From Sphagnum compactum (taxonomy: Eukaryota; Bryophyta; Sphagnopsida; Sphagnales): a DNA stretch of 64,000 bases. The stretch lies in contig OZ234499.1 of the NCBI GenBank assembly GCA_965153455.1, positions 17,790,271-17,854,270 on the forward strand. The letters run 5' to 3'. Under the pieces are notes generated by a model. That model saw nothing but the letters and a program-made list of their open reading frames with translations. It ran no database searches and was not told the origin of the DNA. Shown here piece by piece: positions 37,058 through 47,527 of this stretch; position 1 is the first letter of the stretch, and each line of letters opens with the position of its first letter. The position numbers were made by a program, and so were the translations under genes.

Positions 37058-37870
37058 GTTGACCGACGGTCCTGATCAACCAGAATTTGTCTTTCACGGT
37101 CGCAATCAACCAGCCAATCTGGAATTAGTGATTCGCAATGTGTCTTTAGACGGTTGGGATCAGATCCAGGGTTAAAAATGCTTTAGGGTTTCTGGCTTCA
37201 AATCGACGGTTATGATCAAATCTAGAGTTGAGAAGAAACTGCAGTTTCTAGTATAGGGCCAAAGTGAACCAGCACGTCCCAGTGCACCATGAAGGATGAA
37301 TGATAAGTAGTCAGGAAACAGTTTTCTGTTGAGTTCAAGTTCGCTAGCTAACCATGATGGTTAGGTCAATTGCTTCTCTTTTTTAACCTAACTACTTACT
37401 AACAACCCTCAAGCAGGTTGTTAGTAGGTAGGTAGGTAGTAAAAACAGCGCTTAACTAGGTATCTACTTACCTAGTAGTTACCTATTTTCCTACCTATCT
37501 ACCTATATATGTGACCTATTTCCTGCAAAATTGGTTACCAAGGTGAAACCACATATTAACTCGGTTGAGGTTCATCCACAACCGAGTATTAACCGGCATC
37601 CAGTGGATGGTGGGCTCGTGGGTGCTGGTTCAGTGCGGCCCTAGTATAGATCGACGGTTTGGATCAGATCTAGGGTTTTAAGAGACTGGTGGTTTCTAGC
37701 GTCAGAGATCCACGGTCTGCATGAGATCTAGATTTTCGGAGAATTAGGTCTACGTGGCATAGATTGACGGTGGAGATCAGATCTAGGGTTCTGTAGAGTT
37801 AGGGTTTCAGACCTTGATCGACGGTTGGAAGTTGATTTAGGGTTTAAGAATCGACGGCGAGTGATGGACA
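37058..37870. promoter_or_regulatory. Degenerate GACGGT-GATCAGATC-telobox repeats upstream of the P1 gene
   Basis: About nine diverged copies of TCGACGGTT, GGATCAGATC and TAGGGTTT words are strung before the ribosomal protein gene: near 37058, 37095, 37146, 37202, 37651, 37710, 37764, 37818 and 37851. Exact TTAGGGTTT teloboxes occur near 37181, 37799 and 37839. Teloboxes are well known in plant ribosomal-protein promoters. The run is interrupted by the MITE at 37256-37641. Confidence 0.75.
37256..37641. mobile_element. 386-bp MITE with terminal inverted repeats and 7-bp target duplication
   Basis: The left end GGGCCAAAGTGAACCAGCAC and the inverse of the right end, GGGCCGCACTGAACCAGCAC, match over about 36 bp with mismatches. 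Both sides are flanked by the identical 7-mer TAGTATA (37249-37255 and 37642-37648). The interior folds further: CCTAACTACTTACTAACAAC pairs with GTTGTTAGTAGGTAGGTAGG (about 37385-37437), and ACTCGGTTG pairs with CAACCGAGT (about 37559-37588). No coding capacity. A 7-bp duplication with GGGCC ends does not fit neatly into hAT (8 bp) or Harbinger (3 bp), so I leave the superfamily open. Confidence 0.9.
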
Positions 37871-38039
37871 GGAAACTCTGAGAGAAGCAAGGAAGAGAGG
37901 GGATGCGCGGTCGTGTCTTCTCTCTCTCTAGCTCTCCCTCCGACCCTTTCGTTTTTGTTTCATCGTTGCGGGCGGCTGCTGATCGATCGTCCGTCCGCCA
38001 TCTCGCGGAGCTTGGAGATAGCGCTATTATCAGACCATC

Positions 38040-39657
38040 ATGTCGATTGACGAAGCTGCCTGCACTTATGCAGCTCTGATTTTGTTTGACGATGGAATCA
38101 CCATCACCGTATCCTCTTAGGGCTAACCTAAACCTGCATTCTCTGTTCTGTTATCCGTGTCTTTTTTTTCTGGCTGAATGCATTTTGCTTGCGGTAATGT
38201 AATACGAGTAGTGGGTAAAAAAATGCAGTGAAGATCCTGTGGTTAGGCTGTGGCTTCTGATTCTTTTGGTTTTATTGTGGCCGTTTGCATGTTGCATTTT
38301 TTTTCGAAGAGGATTTTTCATCGTGAGTTTGGTCTCTCCGTTTCTCTGGTTCACTTTTGCGGCCAAGAGTCGGCGGACTTTGTTGTCGTAATGAAAGCTG
38401 TGGTCTGTGCGGTGTAGCCGCTTGGCATGCGCCTCGTTATTCAAGAGGTCGGGAATGGAATGAGGTTTTAGTTCTTGACAAGACTGTAACAGGCTGACAA
38501 GATCGCGACGCTGTGTAAGGCTGCGAATGTGAAAGTGCAGTCATATTGGCCTGCTTTGTTCGCTAAGCTGTTGGAGAAGAGGAATGTGGAGGATCTCATC
38601 ACTAACGTTGGATCCGGTTAGCCCTGAAGCCTTCCTTCTTTGATGATGCTATGCTTCACGTGGTAGCATCAGCTATGCCTTATGTTGGGTCTGCCATTGG
38701 CATTACTTCCGAAGTCTCGTTGCCAGTTATGATACATAGCTGTCTTGTTGAAGTTGTATGTTGCGCTATGGAGGTGAAATGAGTTCTGTCGTGAATGTGG
38801 ATGGCAGGTGGAGGCGGAGCTGCAGTGACTGTGAGCGCTGGACCTGGTGCTGCAGCTGCTAAGGAAGAAGCTGCTGCTGTAAAGGAAGAAGAGAAGAAGG
38901 TAGAGAATTTTGGCCATTCCCGTGAGTGGAGTCATGCAAATTTCTGTACAGTAAATGGTTCGCTTTGTTCTGGCTCTGTGTGTACTCCTCTTGTCCCACC
39001 AGCTGTTTATTCCAGTAATCTGTGGTATTATTAACATACAGAAGCTCTGCTCAATGGTGCTGAAGCTATATACGTTGTGTAAATGAATTCTAGCTGAATA
39101 TTTCTCTAGCATCTTATCTTACTACCTGAAATATTGTGAATCACTCTCTTAGTGTCGAGAACTGGTCCCTTTGGAATCCAGCATGTGGGCAATATGCAGG
39201 AGCACAGAAGTGTCAACATTTCTCTAGTTCATGCCTATTTGAGCAGTAGCTTATATACAATTGCATAACAGTGTGTGGTGAGGACTGCTGTGAGCTTCTT
39301 TCTCAGAAGCAGACGGTACAATTTGAACCCTTATGAAGAGCTTTATGTCATTTACTGCTGCAGCAGTTCTTTGACATGTGTGTTCTTTCAGATAGGTTGA
39401 GACTTGAGATGATGAAAAGCAACGATTCTGAGTCATATACCAATAGCATTCATCTTGCTGGAACTATATGATATGATAATGGACTTTGGGATTGGTTACT
39501 TGCTGTACCCATCAGGATGGACACTGCATGTCAGCATTTTTTTTGTGCTACCATGGGCTGACCAACTCAGTTTGTCTAATGGTTAATTTATATGGTCTTG
39601 CAGGAGGAGGCAAAGGAGGAAAGTGATGACGACATGGGCTTCAGTTTGTTTGATTAG
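38040..39657 (+). CDS. RPP1: 60S acidic ribosomal protein P1, four exons
   Basis: Exons at 38040-38108, 38493-38616, 38808-38899 and 39604-39657 join to a 112-residue protein; introns of 384, 191 and 704 bp all have GT-AG ends. Exon 1 gives [19 protein letters not shown]; exon 2 starts [15 protein letters not shown] and includes [19 protein letters not shown]; exon 3 encodes the Gly/Ala hinge and KEE-rich linker; exon 4 ends [12 protein letters not shown]. The SYWP..FAK core marks P1 rather than P2. P1/P2 dimers form the lateral stalk of the large subunit; the acidic C-terminal tail recruits translational GTPases. Length matches plant P1 proteins. The leader (about 37880-38039) is rich in CT. 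Telobox repeats upstream fit co-regulation with other ribosomal protein genes. Confidence 0.95.
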
Positions 39658-41446
39658 ACTCTTCTCCTGAGAATGTAGAAGCCTACTGCTGCTTTTCTCA
39701 AGCTCTTGAGCTACAGTGGGTTTGCTGTTAGTTTGTATGTCTTGAGACTTGGTGCCAAATTGCATTATGGCAACAGAAATGAAGCTTGGATGTGTCAGAG
39801 GAGCTAAATAGAATGCCCTGTTGTAGAGTTATTCTGATTCAAATTTGGAAGTGAACTCAAATTTTGCTCATAATTTTGTTGAGTGATCAGCCCCCTTCTC
39901 CAAACTCCCATAAATGGACCCCCCCCTAAGGCAAGATTTCTGTTAGAATTATACTTGGTCTCTATGGTCTCTTGTCATTACTTTGTCTGGAGGTACACAG
40001 CAATATATTGTTAATTGGAGGCCTGTAAAGCTTATGTTTATCCAATTTATGTTGTGAAGGGATTTGCTTCCTCGAAGAATGCCTTGGCTCTCAGCTTTAT
40101 ACATGATGGATGGTTCCTCTGTCACTCCAGGAGGTATGTGGATGGACAACAAGGTGAGGATCATGTAGCTGTGGAAGCAGACAGGCATTATCATCCTACC
40201 ATTGTAGCAAGCAAGTGGAGTGCCTTATCTACAGCAAATTGTAACTGTCATTTGGGTGTCATTTATGGATATTTGTAGGATGGTATGCGCCCAGTTCACA
40301 ATGGAAGTTTTCTATTGATGTCTTCTCAGCCAGTATTTTTCTTCCAGTGAAAAATGGAAGCTGTGCGTTGTTATGACAACTGAACAAGGATGTCACCCAG
40401 CAATTGGGTAGATTATTGTTGGTTAGAGGAGTTTCAGCAAGTACTTCCTCATGGTATAAAGGGATGGTATATCATTTCCAGCTGCTTGTTGGCAGGAATT
40501 ATGATTCTCCAAGATCACCATGCGAAGGTCGCCTGCATAAAGAGGGAACTAATTGCTCCTGAAAGTTGAGAATTGAGAAGGTGGACAGTTATGATCAAAC
40601 ATTGCCCAGTGATTGGAGGCCTTGCTAAATGTTATTTGCTTTGTTACCTCTTTCACAAGCAGAATGCTACCACCTTGAGATGGTGGATCACTTCTCTGTA
40701 AGTTATCTGATTACTTCCCTGTAATTTTTTATCTGAAATATGGAGTGCCTTTTCATGCATTTAAACATGGTGCATGTCAATCTATAAAGTCACCAACTCT
40801 TCCACCAGATTAAAACTACATGGTATTATTTGTGCTTAGACACTCTGGCCCTTGTTCACATCTGTTGATCAATTATTTCTGTTCAGACAGGCTAGCTTTC
40901 AACCACAATGCAGAGAGGTGGATTCCTAACAACTTAGTTACATTTACAACTGTAATTGTAGTACAGTTTGTTTTGAGATACTGGTGGTAGTTGCATTTTG
41001 GCAATATGCAATGTACCCAAGAAGCACCTGGTGTTTTGAGTGTGATGTAGCTGCTTTGTACCCATAGTAATCATTCGTCACAGATGAAGCCTCTTGCAAA
41101 TCAAACTAAATCGCATCGCTCATTCCTACACTTGAGCTCGAGCACACATTAAGCAAGTCCCAAATTCTCTACCCTTTTAAGCTTTTGCAGGGCAACCGTA
41201 GTGCAGCAAGTACTCACAGTTGAGATCGTCAAGGAGACCCTAATAAATGCACTTTGTGGTGTGCAAAAGGGGTGGTCAGATGCTAATGCACAGTGAAGCT
41301 CGGAAAAGGTCCTTGCACTTTTGCTGGATCACTAGATCACCAAGAGAACCAACCCTAATAATGTGCATGCTTATGCACTCCGTGGATCTGCAAGAGTAGT
41401 GGAGAGGTTGGATGGAAACTTATGCTGAGTGCAGCCTGGTCGGATG
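39658..41446. other. 3' side of the P1 gene and spacer, no gene seen
   Basis: Mid-GC sequence with short open frames only. The first few hundred bases are probably P1 3' UTR and the last 150 or so the VOC gene 3' UTR. No recognisable domain or RNA gene. Confidence 0.45.
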
Positions 41447-41857
41447 TTAATGCTCACTGAAGCCTGGAAGAGGTTTAGCGAATCGGAGGGCAAATCCGTA
41501 AGGACCGCCAACAGTAAAGTCCCGCAAGCCATAGTAGCGATCACCCAACTCTTTCAAGATTTTGGCATCCTTGATGAGCAACGCCGCTTGATACAAGGAG
41601 TCCACATCGTCCACCAATACCCGAAGGTTTCCGTGATACCCACGGTACCCAGCAACATTCTCCTGCTGATCCGAATACTCCTGCATTTGCTCCACCATGA
41701 GACGATTCTTCAATCCCCAAGACAATTCGGCAAAGTTATCCTCTTGCCGCAACACCACAAACCCAAATGCTTGCAGGAAGTTGAGCGACTTTTCGAGGGA
41801 AGGAGTGTACCACTCGTACACTAGCTGCCTCTCTGGTGAAAATATTGTACTACTCAT
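41447..41857 (-). CDS. Small VOC (glyoxalase/bleomycin-resistance fold) protein
   Basis: 136 residues from the ATG at 41857, with an in-frame TGA 21 nt upstream and a good start context (GCGGCCATGAG). The pattern LVYEWYTPSLEKSLNFLQAF (12-31), NFAELSW (41-47), LRVLVDDVDSLYQAAL (78-93) and LGDRYYGLRDFTVGGPYGFA (104-123), then LRFAKP, matches one vicinal-oxygen-chelate module. VOC proteins include metal enzymes such as glyoxalase I and metal-free antibiotic-binding proteins. I cannot see a full set of His/Glu metal ligands in the usual places, so the substrate is unknown and a catalytic role is uncertain. The gene has no intron in the coding part. Its upstream DNA is duplicated (42186-43300). 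Bacterial-looking, but plants also have native members. Confidence 0.85.
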   Translation of the reverse strand: MSSTIFSPERQLVYEWYTPSLEKSLNFLQAFGFVVLRQEDNFAELSWGLKNRLMVEQMQEYSDQQENVAGYRGYHGNLRVLVDDVDSLYQAALLIKDAKILKELGDRYYGLRDFTVGGPYGFALRFAKPLPGFSEH

Positions 41858-42185
41858 GGCCGCTGTACTGTCTCAATCTGCAAACCTCTAGTGTGATCTA
41901 TCTCTCATGAGGATTCAAACTCGGAACCAATTCCCAAAAACGATTCAAGCGCTGTAAACAAACAAACAATTGCTCAAAGAACAAAGTCAGTAGATTCTAT
42001 TGACAGAAACATGAGTGAGCTCTAAAAACACGATTTTTCATTTCAACGCTTTTTGTCTCTTCGTCGTCAACAGGATGGTGAATGATGAATTCCTGTATCT
42101 GTATCAGTAACTCATCAAACAAAACAAAATACACAAAGAACAAACTCATCAAACAAAACAAAAACCCAGAATCTGAAGTCACAGA

Positions 42186-43300
42186 TTTGCAAATCGGAGC
42201 TGAACATAATAATGGATTTCCGTGCAAGTGGAGAAAGAAACGAAACTCACGTGGGATGCAAAGACCGGAAATGAGAACTTCGAAGGTGAACCTACAATCA
42301 TACAACCGCATTTCAGAATCCACATCACTATCTCCAATTGACCACAGTCGACTTGCCCATACACTTCACATTCCTGTTCAGGTTTTTAGGGTTCTGGGCT
42401 GTGTTGGGCGGATACAACAAACGGGAACTGACCCCCCCCCCCCCCCCCCGGATATCAGGGAGGGTGCTTAGGGTTCGTAACCTTGGTTCTCAAGCTTTTT
42501 GGAAAAAAAATTCAAACAACCGTCTATAGATCCGCCAGCTCTTAAACTGGTTCCTTCTTGACACCTGCCAGTTCTTTGAGGTTTCTGTAAGAACCCAAAC
42601 CCGCAATCTGATTTGTTAGTGAGGCCCAAAATCTAAAACTAATCTGAGCTGAACATAAGTTATCTTTGCAAATGGAGAAAGAAATGAAACTCAAGTGGGA
42701 TGCCAGATCTGACGTGAGAATTTCAAGGATTCACCTGCAAAAATACAACTGCATTTCAGAATACACAACACTGTTACACTACCCCATACACTGGTACATT
42801 GTACATTCGTGTTCAGGGCTGTGTTTGGCAGTCATTAGAAATGGGAACAAACACTAGACCCTGGTGGTTATTAGGGAGATTCTTAGGGTTTATATCCGTA
42901 GTTCTAAAAATGTCAGAGAACCAATCCTGGTACATAAGCAAGGTTCTCGATTTTACAAAAAGTCAAACAACTGCCTATAAAACTGCCAGCTCTTTACTGG
43001 TTCTTTCCTCTCACAGCAGTCAATTACAGAATTCTTAAGTGAGGGAGAAGATCGCTTTATTGCAAACTCAATACTGTCTACTAGACATGAAATGCACCAG
43101 AGTGAAAATACAGAACATGTGATTGATTTGGAAACTAACTGCATATACCTATGCACAAGAATGTCTGTTGAAACTGCAAAAAGAGCCGCAAAGAAAATGT
43201 TAGTCCATGATCATCATACTGTAGTTGTAATATTCACATACCTAAACCCTAACCCACTTTTCTTTGTTAGGGAGGCCCGATGTTGATAACTAAAAGTTTC
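42186..43300. repeat. Segmental tandem duplication (~370-450 bp) upstream of the VOC gene
   Basis: Copy A (about 42190-42650) and copy B (about 42645-43300) share GAGCTGAACATAA, GTGGAGAAAGAAACGAAACT, ACAACCGCATTTCAGAAT, CCCATACAC, GTTCAGG, AGGGTGCTTAGGGTT, CAAGGTTCTC, GCCAGCTCTT..ACTGGTTC and TTTGTTAG.GAGGCCC in the same order. Copy A has gained a C18 run (42432-42449). Copy B carries about 200 extra bases (roughly 43015-43240) before the final shared word. On the minus strand both copies contain an exon-like piece ending at CATCCCAC; the GTGAG donor after it is intact in A and changed to TTGAG in B. Confidence 0.85.
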
Positions 43301-44400
43301 AACACCTTGAGGTCAGACTATAGTATAGATGTAGTAATTTGATTTCATTCATGTCTCACAAAGGGCATCTCAAGCCCAGGCACCATCCCCAGTTAGGCTG
43401 CACTGGTAATTACTTTCCCAATGTAAATCTACTATGAAAGTATGGAAAGTTAAGGAATCTAACCATCCTTCTATATTTCTAGCTACCTACCAAAACTTTA
43501 ATTAATATATCTTTTTCAATTGCTGAAATTTTGACAGTGATCTCCTCATGAAACTCATGATTACTTCAGAGACTTAGTTATTATGGTTTTTAATCCTTCT
43601 ATTGATGAAGAATGTATAGAAGATTTAATTGTCAGAGTAAATCTTGATCAAATTTTTATGATCCTCTTTTTGTGAAGTTGCACATGGAAGCTGAAGCTGT
43701 CCACATCCACAAGCATTTGGTAGGAATAGAATGTGCCATGGAAACCTTTCTTGGATCCTAAATCTACGGGGATTACAACACATGTTTGACATTTTGGTTG
43801 ACAAATTTGAGTAAAGCAATCAATGAACATCACACCATTTCCAACACTTTGCTCAAAAGGACAGGCTGAACCTGCTAATAGACCAGAACCTCAAGACACC
43901 TTGAACAATGCTCCCATTGTTCAGAACTCAGTTATGTTCAACATGGAGAGGTTTCAGAATACAACACAAAGACACAAAGAGGTGGACCCTGGAGGAGTAC
44001 CTGAGCATGCCAAGTGCTTGGTTCATTGTCATTTGTCACATGTAGGATATCCTTCAGGAGGGGCATTAGCTGATCGACTCAACATGCATGGAATCCTGTT
44101 CATTTGAATTAGTTCTTTCTTGTGTCACCCTTTCTCCAGCGCTGCTGAAAATGAGTAAGGACATCATAGGCTGCTTGGCCATCACTTTTGCAGTGCTAGT
44201 CCAGCCATGGCTCTCTGGGACCTCCTACATCTGCCATGGGCCAGCAGAGTGTGTTACCTTAGAACCAAGTGCACATGAAGACCAATGACAAGACTGTGCA
44301 CGACAAAAAATGTTAGGGAGCATATCAATCTGCTGCCTTGGTCTAAATTCGTAAACTCCTCATAAACACTTCTGTAGTACTCTAGACAGTTCATTTGACA

Positions 44401-44445
44401 ACTCCAGTGTGGAGGATCATTGTTTGCCCTCTTGGTTGCTTGTGG
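44401..44445 (+). pseudogene. CLC relic: APVGG-LFAL block (inverted part)
   Basis: ACTCCAGTGTGGAGGATCAT followed by TGTTTGCCCTC reads GGSLFAL after removing one inserted base. This matches APVGGVLFALEE, the segment before the WW stretch in plant CLCs. The following Glu-Glu codons are lost. Confidence 0.6.
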
Positions 44446-44488
44446 ACTTAGCGAAAGTGATTTGTTCTGAATCAAAAGTGAAGACACC

Positions 44489-44609
44489 AGGTGGTATGTC
44501 ACTATCTTTTTCACTTCAGCTCTGGTGGCCGTTGTAGTGTTGACTGCAATGGGCTGGTGTGGGAAACGCAACCGCAGCCATTTTGGCTCTGGTGGCTTCA
44601 TTATATGGG
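44489..44609 (+). pseudogene. CLC relic: exon with FFTSALVAVVVLTAMGWC (inverted part)
   Basis: The plus strand reads WYVTIFFTSALVAVVV, LTAMGWCGK, HFGSGGFIIWD, matching the CLC-d exon that carries FFTSAIVAVVVRTAMGWC and GGGGFIIWD. It has a CAG acceptor at the left and a GGTGAGTG donor at the right. It lies on the strand opposite to the 5' half of the gene. A stop follows WDI just before the donor. Confidence 0.9.
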
Positions 44610-44815
44610 ACATTTGAGGGTGAGTGAAAATTTCCAAGTCCCAGTCTTTTCAAGCTGGGAAAGGTGCTCCTAATTCATATCATGGAGAAAGCATGTTGTT
44701 TGAATGTGTGGAGCATCAACAGTCAGTTCAACACTGCATGCTTATAAATAGTTGGTGATTAACACTACAGTTTAGAATTGCTGCAGGGCTCAAGAAGACT
44801 AATAATTTTATGACC

Positions 44816-44963
44816 TTTTTGCCTACAGCGATGCTTTGTGCTATTGGAGGGGATTACCTACTAGGTGCAAGCTCACTCTCCTCACCCTTGAGATGCAAGT
44901 GTTTCCACCACCATCCCACTTCTGATTTTTCATCCAGAGTTGCAATGGAGAAAATCTGTAGTA
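44816..44963 (+). pseudogene. CLC relic: FLPTAMLCAIGG...LLGA exon (inverted part)
   Basis: The frame gives FLPTAMLCAIGGDYLLGASS and, further on, HHHPTSDFSSRVAMEKI. It resembles the CLC-d stretch LLPMAVIGVIGGLLGALFNQ and the following RVKIIEA. It ends in a stop at about 44961. Its order after the FFTSA exon on the plus strand is what a single inversion predicts. Confidence 0.65.
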
Positions 44964-45647
44964 CTTGAAGTTGGTCCCAGTGTATGACTCAAACTGCTGA
45001 GGGTCCATCAGTCTTGAACTTTCTGAAGCCATCTCCACTTCACATTGTAATTGGTGCAGCCACTCTGGACTCAAGCAGCAGCTTTTGACTAAGCAACTAT
45101 GAAGCTGAGCCTCCATGTGAAGAATTTCTCAAAAGAGTCATCTCAGTCATACGAGAGGACAATCACATATGATCTCCTATGTAGTCAGTCGCAATGAAGC
45201 TATTACCAGCGGCTGACATTCAGTTCCACCCTGTTTCTTGGTCATAAATAGGTGGAAAATCATTGCTGTTGTCTCCAGAGGTGCACAATTAGGATAGCAG
45301 TTGCTAACACAGTTGTCTTTCTGGGTCCTTTTGATTTCACATTTCCTCCTGCACATGCTTGTAGAGGAAATTGAGTTTTTGCTCAATGCAGTTGTCTTGC
45401 AGGTCCTTCTTGTGTTGCAAATCTTGTCTGACAACCTATATTAAGACAAGACTAATAAAAGTTGACATGCATCTTAGAGCAAGTATTTTTTATGAAAAGT
45501 GACAAAATGTTACAAGCACAAGAAATGCATAAGCTGGAGTAAAGTTTCTGATGTTTGTCATCTACTTGTTGCCATTATTTGTAGTACTTCACAGTTGCAA
45601 ACCAAAGGATAGTCAATGCTCCTTATATGACAGGCAGTTGAACAAAC

Positions 45648-45747
45648 CTGGCCAAGAACTGATGCAATGTAGGCACCAGTGTGTACAAGAGGTCCCCTAG
45701 TTGCCCACAGCCAACCCTCTTCCAACAGATCCAGTACTTCCTAGAAT
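45648..45747 (-). pseudogene. CLC relic: exon with GPLVHTGAYIASVLGQ
   Basis: A 100-nt exon with an intact ATGCAG acceptor and CAG/GTTTGT donor reads ILGSTGSVGRGLAVGN, stop, then after a one-base shift GPLVHTGAYIASVLGQ. This is the CLC gating region; plant CLCs have GKEGP, whose Glu is the proton/gating glutamate. Here that residue is lost to the stop and frameshift, so the lesion is decisive. Confidence 0.92.
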
Positions 45748-46267
45748 CTGCATAAAGATAAACTATCCTGCTTTTAGCCACCAAGACACCCTGCTTGACT
45801 TTATTGGGCCCCAAGAAAAACCCTATACTAAAGAGACAGATGAAAAGCAGAAGATACTCGATGAGAACTAAATCCCCTGCAGTATTTAAACACAGGATGA
45901 GGATATAAATCAACAGGGACCATGCTTAGTGACACTGGAGTTAAGCAAGTGAAGTGCACTGCATAACAAAAGTTAGATATTTTCTATACCTGCAACCACA
46001 AAGGTATGTTCTGAACCCCTATCTCCTTGGATCTCAATTTTGAAAATTCAGTTTACCACATGATAGATGTCCTAGATGCAAAAGTCACTCTAGGGTTCTC
46101 AGTGATCAAACTTCCATCAATGTTCAATAGTTCCATTTGTACATGAACACTAAATGCAGTCTACCAGACCATTAGCCTGGTGCTCTCAAATTCCTACTCA
46201 TGGCGCACATTCCTCCAGTGACTGTCGGAAGTGATTGAGTTCATACACTCTCTACAACCCCACTTAC

Positions 46268-46480
46268 CATTCAAATATGCCTTGATTTTGATTATGCCTC
46301 TGCAGGAGCAAACTGTGTGACAGTGATCAAAATACCAGAGCTGCATTGAAGAGGATATATAGAGGATATATAGAACAAAGCCTAACATACAGGAGTGTCT
46401 TATGGTGGCAAATGTTGCAGCGAATGTTCATCAACAGAAATTTTCAACAGCAATGTTGCTGAAAAATGCTAACAGATTCC
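46268..46480 (-). pseudogene. CLC relic: VENF, GFVLYIL, TQFAPA and IKAYLNG blocks
   Basis: From right to left the minus strand gives FSNIAVENF (about 46475-46440), GFVLYIL, an 11-bp duplication (TATATATCCTC), FNAALVF, ITVTQFAPA, then GIIKIKAYLNG ending at a consensus donor GTAAGTG (46261-46267). This matches the plant CLC order FINLAVENF, GF.VY.L.N..LVF, YIVTQFAPAAAGSGIPEIK, AYLNG. The AAGS part of the chloride-binding loop is deleted and IPE is now IIK. Confidence 0.9.
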
Positions 46481-46994
46481 AGCATAAAACCAGATACTTG
46501 GGAGACACAAGGAATATCCAATGAAGAATGCATATATAAGAATGGACTTAGGACAAAAGCCACCACTTTATGTCAATGCCAGCTTGGGCACTGAAGGACA
46601 AACCAACACCAATAAGAAGCACAAATATGCACTTCAGGGTTATGTAGGCCGCATGTTGCCACATTCTGAGCTTTGAGACTGTGTCTCACACAAACCAAGT
46701 TAGAAACTACAACATTACAACATGCTGACTTATCTACGAGGAAACACTCCAAAGATAAGTCAATAGCAAGACTATGAGAAAATGCAAGAGAAGACTGAAA
46801 ACTTCAGCTTTTGGGAAACACAGGTGCAGATGTAAGTGCTCATCAAGCATGCTTTCAAACTACACTTTCAGGCAAGCACAACCCTTGATTACAAAGGACG
46901 AGTTCTAGGGCACAAAATGTTTGAGATAATGAGGGAAAGCCTAATAATATTTTGTCATTATTGTGGGTCATTACCTCTGTCAACCCAGCAGACA

Positions 46995-47042
46995 CAACAT
47001 GGTGATGTATCCAAAGGGAGCTCTGGATACATCACCGTGTTG
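46995..47042. repeat. 18-bp-arm hairpin plus an extra direct copy
   Basis: CAACATGGTGATGTATCC (46995-47012) pairs with GGATACATCACCGTGTTG (47025-47042) with one mismatch around a 12-nt loop. The word ATACATCACC.TGTTGCAAGTGC occurs again directly at about 47091-47114. It lies within an intron of the CLC relic. Confidence 0.9.
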
Positions 47043-47527
47043 CAAGTGCCTCTAAGAGATGCAGTATGCCTGCTGGTGCATAAAAATTCAATACATCACC
47101 ATGTTGCAAGTGCATAAGAAATTGATTCTCTGTGATGGAATTGGCTGAAATTCAGTACTTTGAGCGAGGTTAGACCTTAATAAAAAACTTGGCAGATTGC
47201 ACTGCCTCAAATCTAGTGCAAATAGCACATTTGCTCCCTGACTACATGCCATCTGGTCCATTTTTTTGTAGATTCAACAGATGAGGAAGTTAACATTCAG
47301 ATGTCCATTCTTTGGGCAAATTTCACACAAGTCTTCATGAGGTTTGATCCGTCTTTCAATGGATCTATCCTTGATGTTCAGAGAATTTGAACCTAGAGGA
47401 TAAATTGGGTTCTGCAACTCTTCCTGGCAAGATGAGTAACTGCGATGAATTCTACTGCTAACACTGTTAACACAAAACAGCACACATGTCGACCTATGGA
47501 GAGGAGGAAGAAGAAGCAAATGCTTGC

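Noticed and set aside
36685-37062. 125-codon plus-strand frame
   Set aside because: Basic, low-information sequence without similarity or start context; overlaps the beginning of the P1 upstream repeats.
45002-45060. Minus-strand reading NYNVKWRWL / RKFKTD as a CLC exon
   Set aside because: It needs a frameshift, and neighbouring DNA fits the CLC better on the plus strand (LLGA...RVAMEKI), consistent with the inversion. Treated as chance similarity.
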